Source: Candidatus Dependentiae bacterium
GTDB lineage: Bacteria; Babelota; Babeliae; Babelales; RVW-14
Assembly (NCBI GenBank): GCA_018266175.1
Contig: JAFEAY010000025.1
Coordinates: forward strand, 124,001-188,000
DNA length: 64,000 nucleotides
Direction: 5' to 3'
Shown: in pieces, positions 54,062 to 62,724 of the stretch
Layout: each line of letters starts with the position of its first letter
How positions within the stretch are numbered: the stretch's first letter is position 1
The notes under the pieces: generated by a model
What the model saw: only the letters and a program-made list of their open reading frames with translations
What the model was told of the DNA's origin: nothing
Database searches by the model: none
Program-made: the position numbers and the translations under genes

Positions 54062-54102
54062 CAAATAAAAGAAAGGCACAGATCTATACGATTTCTGTGC
54101 CT
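54062..54102 (-). terminator. Intrinsic terminator for the 54193 gene
   Basis: AGGCACAGA (54074-54082) pairs perfectly with TCTGTGCCT (54094-54102), 11-nt loop. On the minus strand the stem is followed by TTCTTTTATTTG. It lies about 90 nt past the stop of the small membrane protein and upstream of ftsQ, so it isolates the division operon. Confidence 0.75.
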
Positions 54103-54192
54103 GAAAGATAAGTCTCTTAAATTGAAGATCAAAAATAAAATTAGAGGTTAGTCATCAGATTTAATTTCAATATTTACTTTTTTTATACAGAA

Positions 54193-54402
54193 TCAACTAT
54201 TTACCTGAGCGTCATCAGTATCTTTAATTTTATCGATGAACATTCGCTTAGCTTGCTTTCCTTCTGCAGCCTGAACATACGTTGCAGCAAAGTATGAAAC
54301 AAGCACGACAACGCTTACAATAAATAGTGTTGGAACCAAAAAGCACTTGCATTGATGCGAAATCACTTTTCTAAATTTATTGTTCCACCAAGAATTTTTC
54401 AT
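54193..54402 (-). CDS. Small single-span membrane protein
   Basis: A 69-residue protein starting MKNSWWNNKFRKVISHQCKC, with GGAGG 4 nt upstream. A basic N-terminus, one span (about 22-43, LVPTLFIVSVVVLVSYFAATY) and a charged tail give a type II-like small membrane protein or uncleaved signal (AA near YVQAAEG could be cleaved). No family recognised. Flanking gaps (54103-54192, 54403-54604) show nothing but the terminator. Confidence 0.6.
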   Translation of the reverse strand: MKNSWWNNKFRKVISHQCKCFLVPTLFIVSVVVLVSYFAATYVQAAEGKQAKRMFIDKIKDTDDAQVNS

Positions 54403-54604
54403 ACATCCTCCCCCTAGAAACATGTATTGATAGACGTAAGACAACTCATGGGAACTTTTAAGCCCCCATGAGTATTCTAAAATATTTTCTTATTGAAAAT
54501 AAATAATTATGCAAAATTGAAGGAAAATTTATGATTAAAACGGAGTTAGATCATTTTAGTTTCAAACGCAAACCATACTCAAGAATAGACGCAACGAAAA
54601 ATCA

Positions 54605-55240
54605 CTAATCTGAGTTGGCGCCATTGAGGATAAACGCTTTCAACGCTTCACCAACAGACTTATAAGCAACGACTAAAGCACCTTGATTAAAACGTCTCAT
54701 TTGCAACATAATGACCGCATCAACAATCATCTCAGCCCGCTTTACGGTCATTCCTTCAACATACAAATGTTCAAGAAGTAACTCGCCAAAATAATCTTTA
54801 AAATTGGATTCTATTCTGGCTAACCCAGATAAAAATTCATCTTTATTCCGAGGAGTAAAAATTTCATCTTCATCACGTCGAATTAAAAAGCTCTCAATCC
54901 AGACATAGATATCCTCCCCCTGAAACGCACCTGGTGCTGGGGCTGCCCTGTTTGTTCGCTTACCATAAGCCTGCGCAGCTTTTGCTATTATGTAACCAAC
55001 TGCATCGTTATTAATATTTGGAGTGCCGTATATTTTTTCAAGCATCTCCTTGCCTTCAACATCGAAAAAAGCTGGCTTAAATCCTTTGAGAAGAACTTCT
55101 GCGGCAGCTCGCGTTGGAAGCAATGCAGCGTTACTCATTTCATTTATAATTTTCTGAGCTTGTTCTAGCGACATACCTTGCGCAGAATGTAAGAGTAAGC
55201 CCAATCCTAGAACAAAACAGAATAATAGCTTATAGCTCAT
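54605..55240 (-). CDS. Exported helical protein of unknown function
   Basis: A 211-residue protein with a signal peptide (MSYKLLFCFVLGLGLLLHSAQG). The mature part is mostly helix with conserved-looking segments EQAQKIINEMSNAALLPTRA, DAVGYIIAKAAQAYGKR and KRAEMIVDAVIMLQMRR. No family recognised. It is 26 nt downstream of rlmB on the same strand and probably cotranscribed. Confidence 0.72.
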   Translation of the reverse strand: MSYKLLFCFVLGLGLLLHSAQGMSLEQAQKIINEMSNAALLPTRAAAEVLLKGFKPAFFDVEGKEMLEKIYGTPNINNDAVGYIIAKAAQAYGKRTNRAAPAPGAFQGEDIYVWIESFLIRRDEDEIFTPRNKDEFLSGLARIESNFKDYFGELLLEHLYVEGMTVKRAEMIVDAVIMLQMRRFNQGALVVAYKSVGEALKAFILNGANSD

Positions 55241-55266
55241 CTACTCTCCCTTAAAATATTTTTGAC

Positions 55267-56010
55267 CTAGAGTGTTTTGGTTTGGGTTGAGGCAAGAAAC
55301 AATAAAATTCCAGATGCCACTGATGCGTTATACGAAATATCAGGAGTCTTTTGAGGAAGCGTAATCGCTTGCCCAAGAGCCTGAACATCCTTGGTAATAC
55401 CCGTTGCTTCGTTACCAATCACGATAGCACAAGGCTTTTTGAACTCGACTTCGGTCGCCTTCTTACCATCAAGCACCGCCATGTAAAAGTTGTATCCAGC
55501 TTTTTTCAGGTCAACCACTGCAGATTTAAGCGATGGAACCAAGAAGATATCAAGATGTTCAACCAGGCCGGCAGATGCCTTGCATACAGCAGCATTCACT
55601 GGTGCAGACTTAGATTTACACATGACAACACCATCAACTCCCGTACAGTAAGCTGAGCGCAAAATAGCACCAACGTTGCGTACGTCTTGAATTGAGTCGA
55701 GCAATAAAATAAATGGCTTTTTTTCTGGTTCAAATGGCTTTGTAACAAATTTGTAGGGGGAAACCCAGGCAACAACGCCCATGTGATCTGAAGTCCCGGC
55801 CATACGATCAAGGATATCGCGTGAGACATACTGAACATTACCAACCGATTTTGGTAAATGGCGAGCAATACGCTCCCAGGCTTTTGGCGCAGGTTTGGTG
55901 GTATAAATTGAAATGATTTTTCGCTTCTTTGCCTTGATCAATTCGATAATTGGATGTGCACCATAGACCATATCGCCTTCTGGGCCATGAGATTTTGCTT
56001 TTGTTGCCAT
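55267..56010 (-). CDS. rlmB: TrmH/RlmB-family SPOUT rRNA 2'-O-methyltransferase
   Basis: A 247-residue SPOUT methyltransferase. The N-terminal L30e-like substrate domain (VYGAHPIIELIKAKKRKI) is followed by the knotted catalytic domain with motif 1 DVRNVGAILRSA, motif 2 AIVIGNEATGI and motif 3 ISYNASVASGILLF. By size and N-domain it fits RlmB, which methylates G2251 of 23S rRNA in the peptidyl-transferase loop. A basic/polar N-terminal tail (MATKAKSHGPEGD) is slightly unusual. A tRNA target cannot be excluded. Confidence 0.92.
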   Translation of the reverse strand: MATKAKSHGPEGDMVYGAHPIIELIKAKKRKIISIYTTKPAPKAWERIARHLPKSVGNVQYVSRDILDRMAGTSDHMGVVAWVSPYKFVTKPFEPEKKPFILLLDSIQDVRNVGAILRSAYCTGVDGVVMCKSKSAPVNAAVCKASAGLVEHLDIFLVPSLKSAVVDLKKAGYNFYMAVLDGKKATEVEFKKPCAIVIGNEATGITKDVQALGQAITLPQKTPDISYNASVASGILLFLASTQTKTL

Positions 56011-56163
56011 TGCTTATAACCGTTTAAATTAAGAAGATTAAATTAACTGAGTTAATTATACCTGATGGCACAATTTTGCGCAAAAGGGATTGTATCCTTA
56101 AAATCGGTAAAATGCTCTATTTTTATGGCGCAGACCAGATAAGAACAAGGCTCTTCGATGAAC

Positions 56164-56871
56164 TCAGGGACCTTTAGAAAACCTCATCAAAGCTAGAGCA
56201 GCTTTTTCATCAGTATCAACGTCTGAAATATCAGAATCAGAGTCATCATCCATATCAGAATTAGTGTTGGGTATAATCTCTTGGCCTAATTGTTTGTTCA
56301 AATAATCACTCAGTAGTTTTTTACAAACTTCATGCCTATTATAATATTCTGGAGGCAGACCACTATAAGGCGGTTTTTCAGACAAAGCTTGCAGCCTTTT
56401 AATTTCACAATACTGACCATATTCATCTAAAAAAAAGTTGAAATAAAGTTGTTTGCCAGATCTCAAACTCCATTCCAACCAGTCGAATATATACCTTTGA
56501 ACATAACTTTCTGGCAATATTTTTATTACATCACACAAGCATTGGAATACTGGCTTAACTCGGCTACCAATAAAGCTCGCTAAGAAATTCTGCAATGATT
56601 TAACCTTCCAGTGCGAGTCATTCTTGAAGCTTTTAAATTTAGCAACAAATAATTGAGCTTCATTATTTTCTGGTAACTCGTTAATCAATGCGCAGAGTCG
56701 TTCAGAAAACAATTCGTCCTCTTGCATTGCCCTATCTACTCGAACAATTTCGCGAGCAATTGTGCACGCTTCATCTTTCATCTTATTAAAGTTTCCCATA
56801 GCGTAAGCGGTTGATACCATAAAAAATGCGCTTACAAAAATAATAGCTTTGCGTGTAAAGCTAACAAGCAT
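56164..56871 (-). CDS. Exported protein of unknown function with acidic tail
   Basis: A 235-residue protein. The start at MLVSFTRKAIIFVSAFFMVS has GAGGT 5 nt upstream. The signal peptide probably ends at TAYA. The mature domain is helical and Trp/Tyr/Cys-containing (VFQCLCDVIKILPESYVQRY); the C-terminus has an Asp/Ser block (DMDDDSDSDISDVDTDE) that could bind divalent ions or be disordered. No family recognised. Confidence 0.72.
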   Translation of the reverse strand: MLVSFTRKAIIFVSAFFMVSTAYAMGNFNKMKDEACTIAREIVRVDRAMQEDELFSERLCALINELPENNEAQLFVAKFKSFKNDSHWKVKSLQNFLASFIGSRVKPVFQCLCDVIKILPESYVQRYIFDWLEWSLRSGKQLYFNFFLDEYGQYCEIKRLQALSEKPPYSGLPPEYYNRHEVCKKLLSDYLNKQLGQEIIPNTNSDMDDDSDSDISDVDTDEKAALALMRFSKGP

Positions 56872-57533
56872 AAAAACCTCGATTTCAAAACACTTTATAA
56901 ATTCGGATAGCAATTATGCATTTTTTGCAGATAAAAACAACCTGAAATATTCTTGTTTAAATAATTCCAGTTCTCATCTCGTTAGATTCAAGTTCATGTC
57001 GAGAAAAATATATTCTTGACGAATATTATGGCCAAAATTCATTGCTCAAGAACTGCGTACAACTCCTACCCAAGCAAAGAGTAATATAAGGAAATATTGA
57101 CTCAATCGATAGTTTAATTACTTTTGTACTAATCTTATAGTCAACTACATAGTCAGCACAAAATCGAGCATTATAAGCCATAGATCAGTGACTACAATTA
57201 TGCATAAATGAATAAAGCGTATAAGAGGCATCTTTGACGCTGTTTATGCAAATCATAAACTCAATGTTATGAATTTCATAAACAGTACTATACAATTTGC
57301 ATAAAAATATGCTGGGAACTAGCCTAAAAATAGTCACCCAACGGAGTCAGGAATAATTTTTTGCTCATAAGAACTCAAAAACTCTCTAAATACCACGTCA
57401 ACCCCACTCGAAGCTTATTGACAAATTGAATATATTTAGTAGTCTAAACTAAATATAAACACAAAATTCAACCGTATTATGTCTTTTAATTGGCCTACGC
57501 AATATTGGCCTACACAATAAAAATGGAGGTTTT
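56872..57533. other. 662-nt divergent intergenic region with recurring TTATGCA boxes
   Basis: No ORF or RNA gene was recognised. It holds nested inverted repeats: TTTATGCAAAT (57243-57253) with its exact complement ATTTGCATAAA (57295-57305), enclosing TTATGAATTTCATAA (57267-57281). Two more TTATGCA boxes are at 56914-56920 and in the palindrome TTATGCATAA (57198-57207). The ankyrin-gene promoter candidate is downstream. Confidence 0.6.
57418..57445 (+). promoter_or_regulatory. Candidate promoter for the 57534 ankyrin gene
   Basis: A perfect -35 TTGACA (57418-57423), 16-nt spacer, then TAGTCT (57440-57445) as a weak -10. A small inverted repeat TTTAGT/ACTAAA overlaps the -10. The start codon is 89 nt further on. 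Confidence 0.5.
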
Positions 57534-59204
57534 ATGAACTTTTTTCAAATATTTATTATGTCCGCATTAACTCTAGGATATGCACTTTCTTGCTCTAGTA
57601 TGCAGGCTCCACAAGTCCCTCATCCAATTTCAACAGCCCTTCATGCGGCTGCTCAACATGGAAGAAATGACGAAGTAACCATGCGACTCCTTGGGGGAAC
57701 TTATGCAGACACTCCAAATGCCCGTGGCCAGACGGCTCTTCATGGAGCATGCATGTTCTGCCATATCGAAACAATAACAACGCTTCTTGAGTATAATGCA
57801 GACCCAAATATTGTTTCCGATGATGGTACAAGCCCACTACTCTTTGTTACACTCAGCCAAAAATCTGAGAATGAAAAAATTGAAGCAATGAAAGTTTTAT
57901 TGAGCTACGGCGCATCTATAACAGCTCAAAATGAAATTAATCTGCAGATGCCGCTCATTAGAGTGGCTTCAGATGGACTTTTTGAATTATCAAAATTTTT
58001 AATAGAACAAGGAGCTGATATTTATGCGGCTGAAAATGATGGGAATACAGCTCTCCATTTAGCCGCTTCTCATGGGCACTTGGAAGTTGTTAAGCTCTTA
58101 CTCAAACATGATCAAGAAAAAAGACTCATCAACGCTCAAACCAACACCAAAATGACCGCACTCCATCTTGCATGCATTCACAACAAAAGAGCAGTCATTC
58201 AATACCTTATTACTCAGGGTGCGGATTGTTCGTTGCCAAATGATAGACAAGAAAGCCCATTGGCAATCATTATCAGAAAAAATCACTGGGATAGTCTTCA
58301 GTTTTTTACCAATAAAGAATCACTTGACCAGTTACATTTTCTCTTTAACGGGATAGTCAATACCGATAATTTTGAACAAGAAGACTGGGACGTTTTAGAA
58401 AAACTCGTACAGTACTGCCCTGCTTTACATTATGAATTTTTAAGCAAACAAGTAGATAAAAATGGTAATACTATTACTCATATTGCATGTCTTTTGGGCA
58501 GAGACGATTCAGTGAGCACATTTGTCAAATATGGAGCTCAACTCACAGGGACAAATTCGCAAGGACAAGACTGCATGGATCTGCGCAAAATCAACCGATT
58601 AAAACATGGTAATCAAGGTGACCATGAAATAAAGTTGCTCAATGATTTTAGAACTTTCACTAAAAATAACCAATACCAGTGGAATGACCTTATTGATCTT
58701 ATTTCAAACAGTCCAGATCCACTCAAAAAATACTTTCTAACAAAGAGCGTTGACAAGAATCGCAACACACTGCTGCACGTCGCTACTCTTCTTGGCCTTG
58801 AAGACCAAAAAAGAATACTGATTGAACTGGGAGCTGATACTTCACGAACAAATATTTTTAATCAAACAGCCGCTGATCTTAAAATTATTCACAAATTCAA
58901 CCTACAAAAAGAATTTAATAACTTAGTCAATATGGGCAGATATAGAAATAACTGGGATATGATTATTCGTCTTATTGAGTGTGCTCCACAAGACTGCAGA
59001 ACAAAATTTCTTGCTCAAAAAATTGATCCTAATGGAAACACATTGTTACATCTCGCCTGCTTGTTGGGTCAAAAGCATTACTCTGACCAACTGACCAGAC
59101 TTGGTGCCCAAATGGATTTGCAAAATGACAAAGGACAAACATGCATGGATTTACAAAGAATTAAAGACGCTCAAGATCGTAAAAAGTTAACTTTTACAAA
59201 ATAA
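57534..59204 (+). CDS. Exported ankyrin protein with a three-fold composite repeat
   Basis: A 556-residue protein with a signal peptide (MNFFQIFIMSALTLGYALSC; possible lipobox ALSC) and a GGAGGT ribosome binding site. Residues about 35-265 hold six to seven good ankyrin repeats (GQTALHGACMFCHIETITTL, NTALHLAASHGHLEVVKLLL, MTALHLACIHNKRAVIQYLI). The C-terminal half is three copies of a 91-98-residue unit starting near 285, 383 and 474. Each has a W-x-L-LI-P helix pair, a xFLxxxVDKNGNT link and an ankyrin hairpin (THIACLLG, LHVATLLG, LHLACLLG). A likely host-protein binder. Confidence 0.9.
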   Translation: MNFFQIFIMSALTLGYALSCSSMQAPQVPHPISTALHAAAQHGRNDEVTMRLLGGTYADTPNARGQTALHGACMFCHIETITTLLEYNADPNIVSDDGTSPLLFVTLSQKSENEKIEAMKVLLSYGASITAQNEINLQMPLIRVASDGLFELSKFLIEQGADIYAAENDGNTALHLAASHGHLEVVKLLLKHDQEKRLINAQTNTKMTALHLACIHNKRAVIQYLITQGADCSLPNDRQESPLAIIIRKNHWDSLQFFTNKESLDQLHFLFNGIVNTDNFEQEDWDVLEKLVQYCPALHYEFLSKQVDKNGNTITHIACLLGRDDSVSTFVKYGAQLTGTNSQGQDCMDLRKINRLKHGNQGDHEIKLLNDFRTFTKNNQYQWNDLIDLISNSPDPLKKYFLTKSVDKNRNTLLHVATLLGLEDQKRILIELGADTSRTNIFNQTAADLKIIHKFNLQKEFNNLVNMGRYRNNWDMIIRLIECAPQDCRTKFLAQKIDPNGNTLLHLACLLGQKHYSDQLTRLGAQMDLQNDKGQTCMDLQRIKDAQDRKKLTFTK

Positions 59205-59236
59205 ATACCCATCACCAATAGTTTACCTACTCACGT

Positions 59237-59668
59237 TCAAGATTTTTTGGCATACGCAACAAAACTCGCAAGTGATTCTGGGAAACCATTGGCAATATTT
59301 TTTCCAATCAAAAACCAGAAGATCCATGCACACGGGCCAGTTACTTCGATAGTATTGGTGATTTTGATTGCTGCCTTATGATTTTCTAAAAAATGTGAAA
59401 ACCTGAGCGTTGCCAAAGTAATGCCACACAGTTTTATTTTGGTTGCATTGGTAAACGAAGTCAAAGGCTTGCAATCTTCAATCACGCTACGAACAACTCC
59501 ACTGTTACGTGGCTTAAGGGTAACAACTCCACCATTTTCAAATTCACCTTCCAGAATGCTCCATTCAATGTCATGGTCCCATTTATTCCAATTGCTTACA
59601 TCAGACCATGCTTTCCACACCTGTTCACGCGAAACATCTGCAACAACTGAATATTCTTTTTGACACAT
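59237..59668 (-). CDS. SRPBCC-superfamily protein
   Basis: A 143-residue START/polyketide-cyclase-like protein. The N-terminal pattern YSVVADVSREQVWKAWSDVS, followed by NWNKWDHDIEWS, is the SRPBCC signature (helix-grip fold). The fold binds hydrophobic ligands; the ligand here is unknown. It is the last gene of the EVE-MarR-SRPBCC operon, 12 nt after the MarR stop, and may bind or modify the molecule that MarR senses. Confidence 0.88.
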   Translation of the reverse strand: MCQKEYSVVADVSREQVWKAWSDVSNWNKWDHDIEWSILEGEFENGGVVTLKPRNSGVVRSVIEDCKPLTSFTNATKIKLCGITLATLRFSHFLENHKAAIKITNTIEVTGPCAWIFWFLIGKNIANGFPESLASFVAYAKKS

Positions 59669-59680
59669 TTTAATACCTTC

Positions 59681-60133
59681 TTATTCCTGATTACCAGTCA
59701 TAATCTCAAGCATGCGTTCCATAAAATCTGTCCGCTGCCCCTTTAAAACTTTAAAAAACTTTTTATCAACATCAACCACCAATGGCATTGCCTGATTCAA
59801 TTTTTTAATCCCCTGCGCAGTCAAGACCAACGAAAACGCACGCGTATCGGTCTTGTGCTCTTCGCGACGCAACAAACCTTTTTGCTCAAGCGTTCGCGCA
59901 ACCTTTGAAGTCATCATGACATCGGTCTTTGCAAAGCGAGCAAGCAAAGCCTGCGTAACAACCTCTTTTTGTTGATTGTGCCAGCCAATAGCCGCAAGCA
60001 AGACAAATTGCACATGCGTCAGGCCCGTTGGCTCAAGCGCTTGAACTATTTTACGTTGCCACAAATTGGTGATCTGCCAAAAGACAAACCCCATGCTCTG
60101 CTCTGGGCGGTCATGAGAAAATTTTATAGTCAT
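59681..60133 (-). CDS. MarR-family transcriptional regulator
   Basis: A 150-residue winged-helix dimer. The core TGLTHVQFVLLAAIGWHNQ, then VTQALLARFAKTDVMMTSKV, and wing EQKGLLRREEHKTDTRAFSL (MarR DxR pattern) are clear. The N- and C-terminal helices form the dimer interface. It is the middle gene of a three-gene operon; the 10-bp inverted repeat over the operon promoter is its probable operator. Confidence 0.93.
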   Translation of the reverse strand: MTIKFSHDRPEQSMGFVFWQITNLWQRKIVQALEPTGLTHVQFVLLAAIGWHNQQKEVVTQALLARFAKTDVMMTSKVARTLEQKGLLRREEHKTDTRAFSLVLTAQGIKKLNQAMPLVVDVDKKFFKVLKGQRTDFMERMLEIMTGNQE

Positions 60134-60145
60134 CTTTTCCTATTT

Positions 60146-60577
60146 TTATTCTATTTTTTCGCCAAGCATTTCATGCGCAATGAGTTGAAAATCTTGAATC
60201 GGTATTTCAAAAAATCCACGCCTAAAGAGGATTCCCCAATTTTCACGGGTTTTAGTTAACGAAAGTTTTGAAAGCATTTTATGAATTGGAACTTCTATAC
60301 ATTTTTTAAAATTTACCTTGCTGCGAAAAGGGGTAAAGCCCTGCCCCATATCAACTTGAAACACATTACCATCAACCACCTGACCAATAGCGGTAAAGGC
60401 CTGACATTTTTCAGTACCTTCAAATTCGAGCTTGGGTGAATAGCAAATAACCCAATCACCCTCTTTCATCCGCTTGAGCGGCGCAGCTTTGCCATGGCAG
60501 GCCTGTGTAATGCCTTCTTTAACTCCACGAGCAACATGATTTTTTGATGCAACAACCATCCAGGCACGAACTGACAT
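60146..60577 (-). CDS. EVE-domain protein
   Basis: A 143-residue EVE/PUA-like protein. It starts RAWMVVASKNHVARGVKEG, with the ligand-cage residues in KAAPLKRMKEGDWVICYSPK and the AFTAIGQVVD strand. EVE domains read modified nucleobases in DNA or RNA; stand-alone forms are often next to MarR or SRPBCC genes. First gene of the operon, with the promoter directly upstream. Confidence 0.9.
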   Translation of the reverse strand: MSVRAWMVVASKNHVARGVKEGITQACHGKAAPLKRMKEGDWVICYSPKLEFEGTEKCQAFTAIGQVVDGNVFQVDMGQGFTPFRSKVNFKKCIEVPIHKMLSKLSLTKTRENWGILFRRGFFEIPIQDFQLIAHEMLGEKIE

Positions 60578-60591
60578 AATAACCCTTTCAA

Positions 60592-60633
60592 TTTAGTAAT
60601 CATGATTATAATATCCGCGATTACTAAAGTCAA
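60592..60633 (-). promoter_or_regulatory. Promoter and operator of the EVE-MarR-SRPBCC operon
   Basis: On the minus strand: -35 TTGACT (60628-60633), 17-nt spacer, -10 TATAAT (60605-60610). Perfect 10-bp inverted arms TTTAGTAATC (60592-60601) and GATTACTAAA (60619-60628) bracket the -10. A second palindrome, TAATCATGATTA (60597-60608), overlaps it. A dimer bound here would cover the RNA polymerase contacts, as expected for MarR autorepression. Confidence 0.82.
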
Positions 60634-60683
60634 ATGGGTCATTTTTTCTGTTTATTGCAAAATAGTCCGATTTAAAAAAAAAT

Positions 60684-60712
60684 TTAACAGATCAAAAAGA
60701 ACAGTTTAGAAT
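60684..60712 (+). promoter_or_regulatory. Promoter of the deoxynucleoside kinase gene
   Basis: TTAACA (60684-60689), 17-nt spacer, TAGAAT (60707-60712): each hexamer one mismatch from consensus. The start codon is 51 nt downstream. It shares the 185-nt divergent gap with the MarR operator, whose nearest edge is 51 nt away. Confidence 0.7.
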
Positions 60713-60762
60713 AGAGACCCTTTTATCTCTAGAATTAATGAAACCAAAATAGGAAACAAACC

Positions 60763-61473
60763 ATGTACATCTTAGAAGGCAATACCGGCGTCGGTAAATC
60801 TACATTTCTCAAACTGCTCGCACAACATTGCCCAGATGTTCATGTCATTCCCGAACCTAAAGATTCTTGGGCCGCCGGTTTTCATGGTCGTTCATTACTC
60901 GGAAATTTTTATGACGATCGTCAGCGATGGGCTTATACCATGGAAACATTTACCATGGCCTGCCGCGTTAAAGAGCATGCAAAAGAGCAGGCTGACCCAA
61001 ACCCTAACCGTGTTATGGAGCGCTCAGTCTATTCTGGTCACTTCTGTTTTGCGCTTAATGGACAAAAAGACGGCATGTTTAACAACATTGAGTGGGACAT
61101 TTACAAACAGTGGGTTGATTTTTTAATGCGTAAAGCTTGCAAGCCGCCACTGGGATTTATCTACCTCAAAGCCCAACCTGAAGTTTGTTTTGGCCGTATA
61201 CAAAAACGTAATCGAGCGGGCGAAGAAAATATCACCCTGGAATATATGAAGCAAATTGATTTCTGGCATGATAAATTTTTGCTTGAAAAAGATGGTATAT
61301 TTCCAGAACTTAAAAGCGTTCCAGTGCTTATTATCGACTGCAACCAAGACTTTGTTCAAGACACCAGCCGTATGCAAGAAAATGCACGGCGTGTTGCTGA
61401 GTTTTTAAAACAGACACAAAGCGCAGCCCCTATTCCAACAGAACAAAGATACACAGCAGCTTCATTGTTTTAA
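60763..61473 (+). CDS. Deoxynucleoside kinase (dCK/dGK family)
   Basis: A 236-residue salvage kinase that phosphorylates deoxynucleosides. The P-loop is GNTGVGKST (6-14), the ERS catalytic motif is at 86-88 (MERSVYSG), and the lid has the Arg-rich RIQKRNRAGEENI. The base is normally positioned by EP/W-type residues, seen here as IPEPKDSW. Substrate preference (dA, dG, dC or T) cannot be told from sequence. It implies reliance on scavenged host nucleosides. Confidence 0.93.
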   Translation: MYILEGNTGVGKSTFLKLLAQHCPDVHVIPEPKDSWAAGFHGRSLLGNFYDDRQRWAYTMETFTMACRVKEHAKEQADPNPNRVMERSVYSGHFCFALNGQKDGMFNNIEWDIYKQWVDFLMRKACKPPLGFIYLKAQPEVCFGRIQKRNRAGEENITLEYMKQIDFWHDKFLLEKDGIFPELKSVPVLIIDCNQDFVQDTSRMQENARRVAEFLKQTQSAAPIPTEQRYTAASLF

Positions 61474-61511
61474 TCATCTCAAGATAATTGTGTACGTTAA
61501 TACGTTCACGT

Positions 61512-61570
61512 AAAAATAATTACGGGAAGCACTTTATAAATTCACAAAGCTGCTTCCCGTAATTATTTTT
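61512..61570. terminator. Very strong bidirectional terminator
   Basis: Two 20-nt arms (61512-61531 and 61551-61570) are exact reverse complements, centred on ACGGGAAGCA/TGCTTCCCGT and ending in TTTTT. The 19-nt loop can add CTTT/AAAG. It lies 38 nt after the kinase stop. As the flanking A/T tracts are symmetric it would also stop minus-strand transcripts. Confidence 0.95.
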
Positions 61571-61592
61571 AACTCATACATCAGGAGACACT

Positions 61593-62690
61593 GTGTCCAA
61601 AAAATTACATCTCTCACTCTTTTTTCTTGTCATCTCATTAAAAAGCCCGATTTATTCTATGAATGAAGATTTTAGTAATAAAAATATTATTGATGACTCT
61701 CAAAATATATACTTCGATGAATCTCCTTACGCAGAGCAAAATGCAGAGCAAATGCTCAAAGAAATGGGCTATATTGTCCCTGCTGGGATGAGTGCTTCAA
61801 CAGCACTTGAGCTATTACTCGATGGGGTACCACCTGAAGAAATTTTCAGATCTGTAGAAAGCAATTCTCATGAATCGTATGAATATTCTAAGAATCACCG
61901 ATCAATTACTCATATTTCCTCAAATATCTCTGATATAGAAATAAGCAATATAAGTGAATTTTTAATAAAGTTTACTTCAGTACGCGCTGGAGCTTTTCGA
62001 CACTATGGAAAAACATGGAAGGACCCTATTGGTTCTTTAAAAAACTTTAGAAATATGCATGAAATACTGATGTCACTTGTTTCTCATGCATTAGAAGATG
62101 CTCGCTACTTCCAAAAACCTTTTCCCATTATTCCTACTGCAGAGCTCTGCGATCTCTACAAAAAGATTTTTGAAATCTTAAAGCTTTATCCAGAGGAAAT
62201 ATTCTTTGACCAAAACTTTTATGAATTTGCACAACTCAACTTTCAAATCTTTGAAACACAGGCAAATATAATACAGGATATCAAGGCTAATATCAGAGTT
62301 ATTCCAAATCTTGTTCAAGATTTGCACAATACTGTAGAGCTCTGCACGCTCATGCTCAAAACAGCTTATTTATGCTATACCATTCTTACAAAAGAGAATG
62401 TCGAAAAGCCTCTGCATCGGCCTGCGGCAACACATCTTGCTGATATTGTCACGCAAAGTACACATATTTTCTTGAGCATATTCGATAGACATAACGAAAT
62501 AGATACAGAAATAAAGATGTCAATTAAAGAGAGCTTAACACGGCTCATGAAACCAATTGACCATAGAGACTCTATTGCTTGTCTCATGAATCTAGAAGAG
62601 CTCATCATCAATTTTTCAGACACAATCAAAGCAATGGCTGAATTAATAGCTTCTTTAAATGATATTGTTCAAAGTGATAACAATTTATAA
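61593..62690 (+). CDS. Exported helical protein with MGY-type module
   Basis: A 365-residue protein with a GTG start and AGGAG upstream. Signal peptide SLFFLVISLKSPIYS. Near residue 50 a short module, EQMLKEMGYIVPAGMSASTA then LELLLDGVPPEEIF, resembles two modules in the next gene and loosely a UBA helix bundle. The rest (110-365) is a helical domain (NLVQDLHNTVELCTLMLKTA). No known family. The next gene is 34 nt downstream and shares the layout, so they are probably paralogous and cotranscribed. Confidence 0.75.
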   Translation: MSKKLHLSLFFLVISLKSPIYSMNEDFSNKNIIDDSQNIYFDESPYAEQNAEQMLKEMGYIVPAGMSASTALELLLDGVPPEEIFRSVESNSHESYEYSKNHRSITHISSNISDIEISNISEFLIKFTSVRAGAFRHYGKTWKDPIGSLKNFRNMHEILMSLVSHALEDARYFQKPFPIIPTAELCDLYKKIFEILKLYPEEIFFDQNFYEFAQLNFQIFETQANIIQDIKANIRVIPNLVQDLHNTVELCTLMLKTAYLCYTILTKENVEKPLHRPAATHLADIVTQSTHIFLSIFDRHNEIDTEIKMSIKESLTRLMKPIDHRDSIACLMNLEELIINFSDTIKAMAELIASLNDIVQSDNNL

Positions 62691-62724
62691 ATCAAAAACT
62701 TAACGTTTTTCTCATGGAGTAATT

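Noticed and set aside
56914-57533. Missing tRNA or small RNA gene in the long empty region
   Set aside because: No cloverleaf, T-loop (GGTTCGA-type) sequence or terminator-ended structure was found by eye; a covariance-model scan would be decisive.
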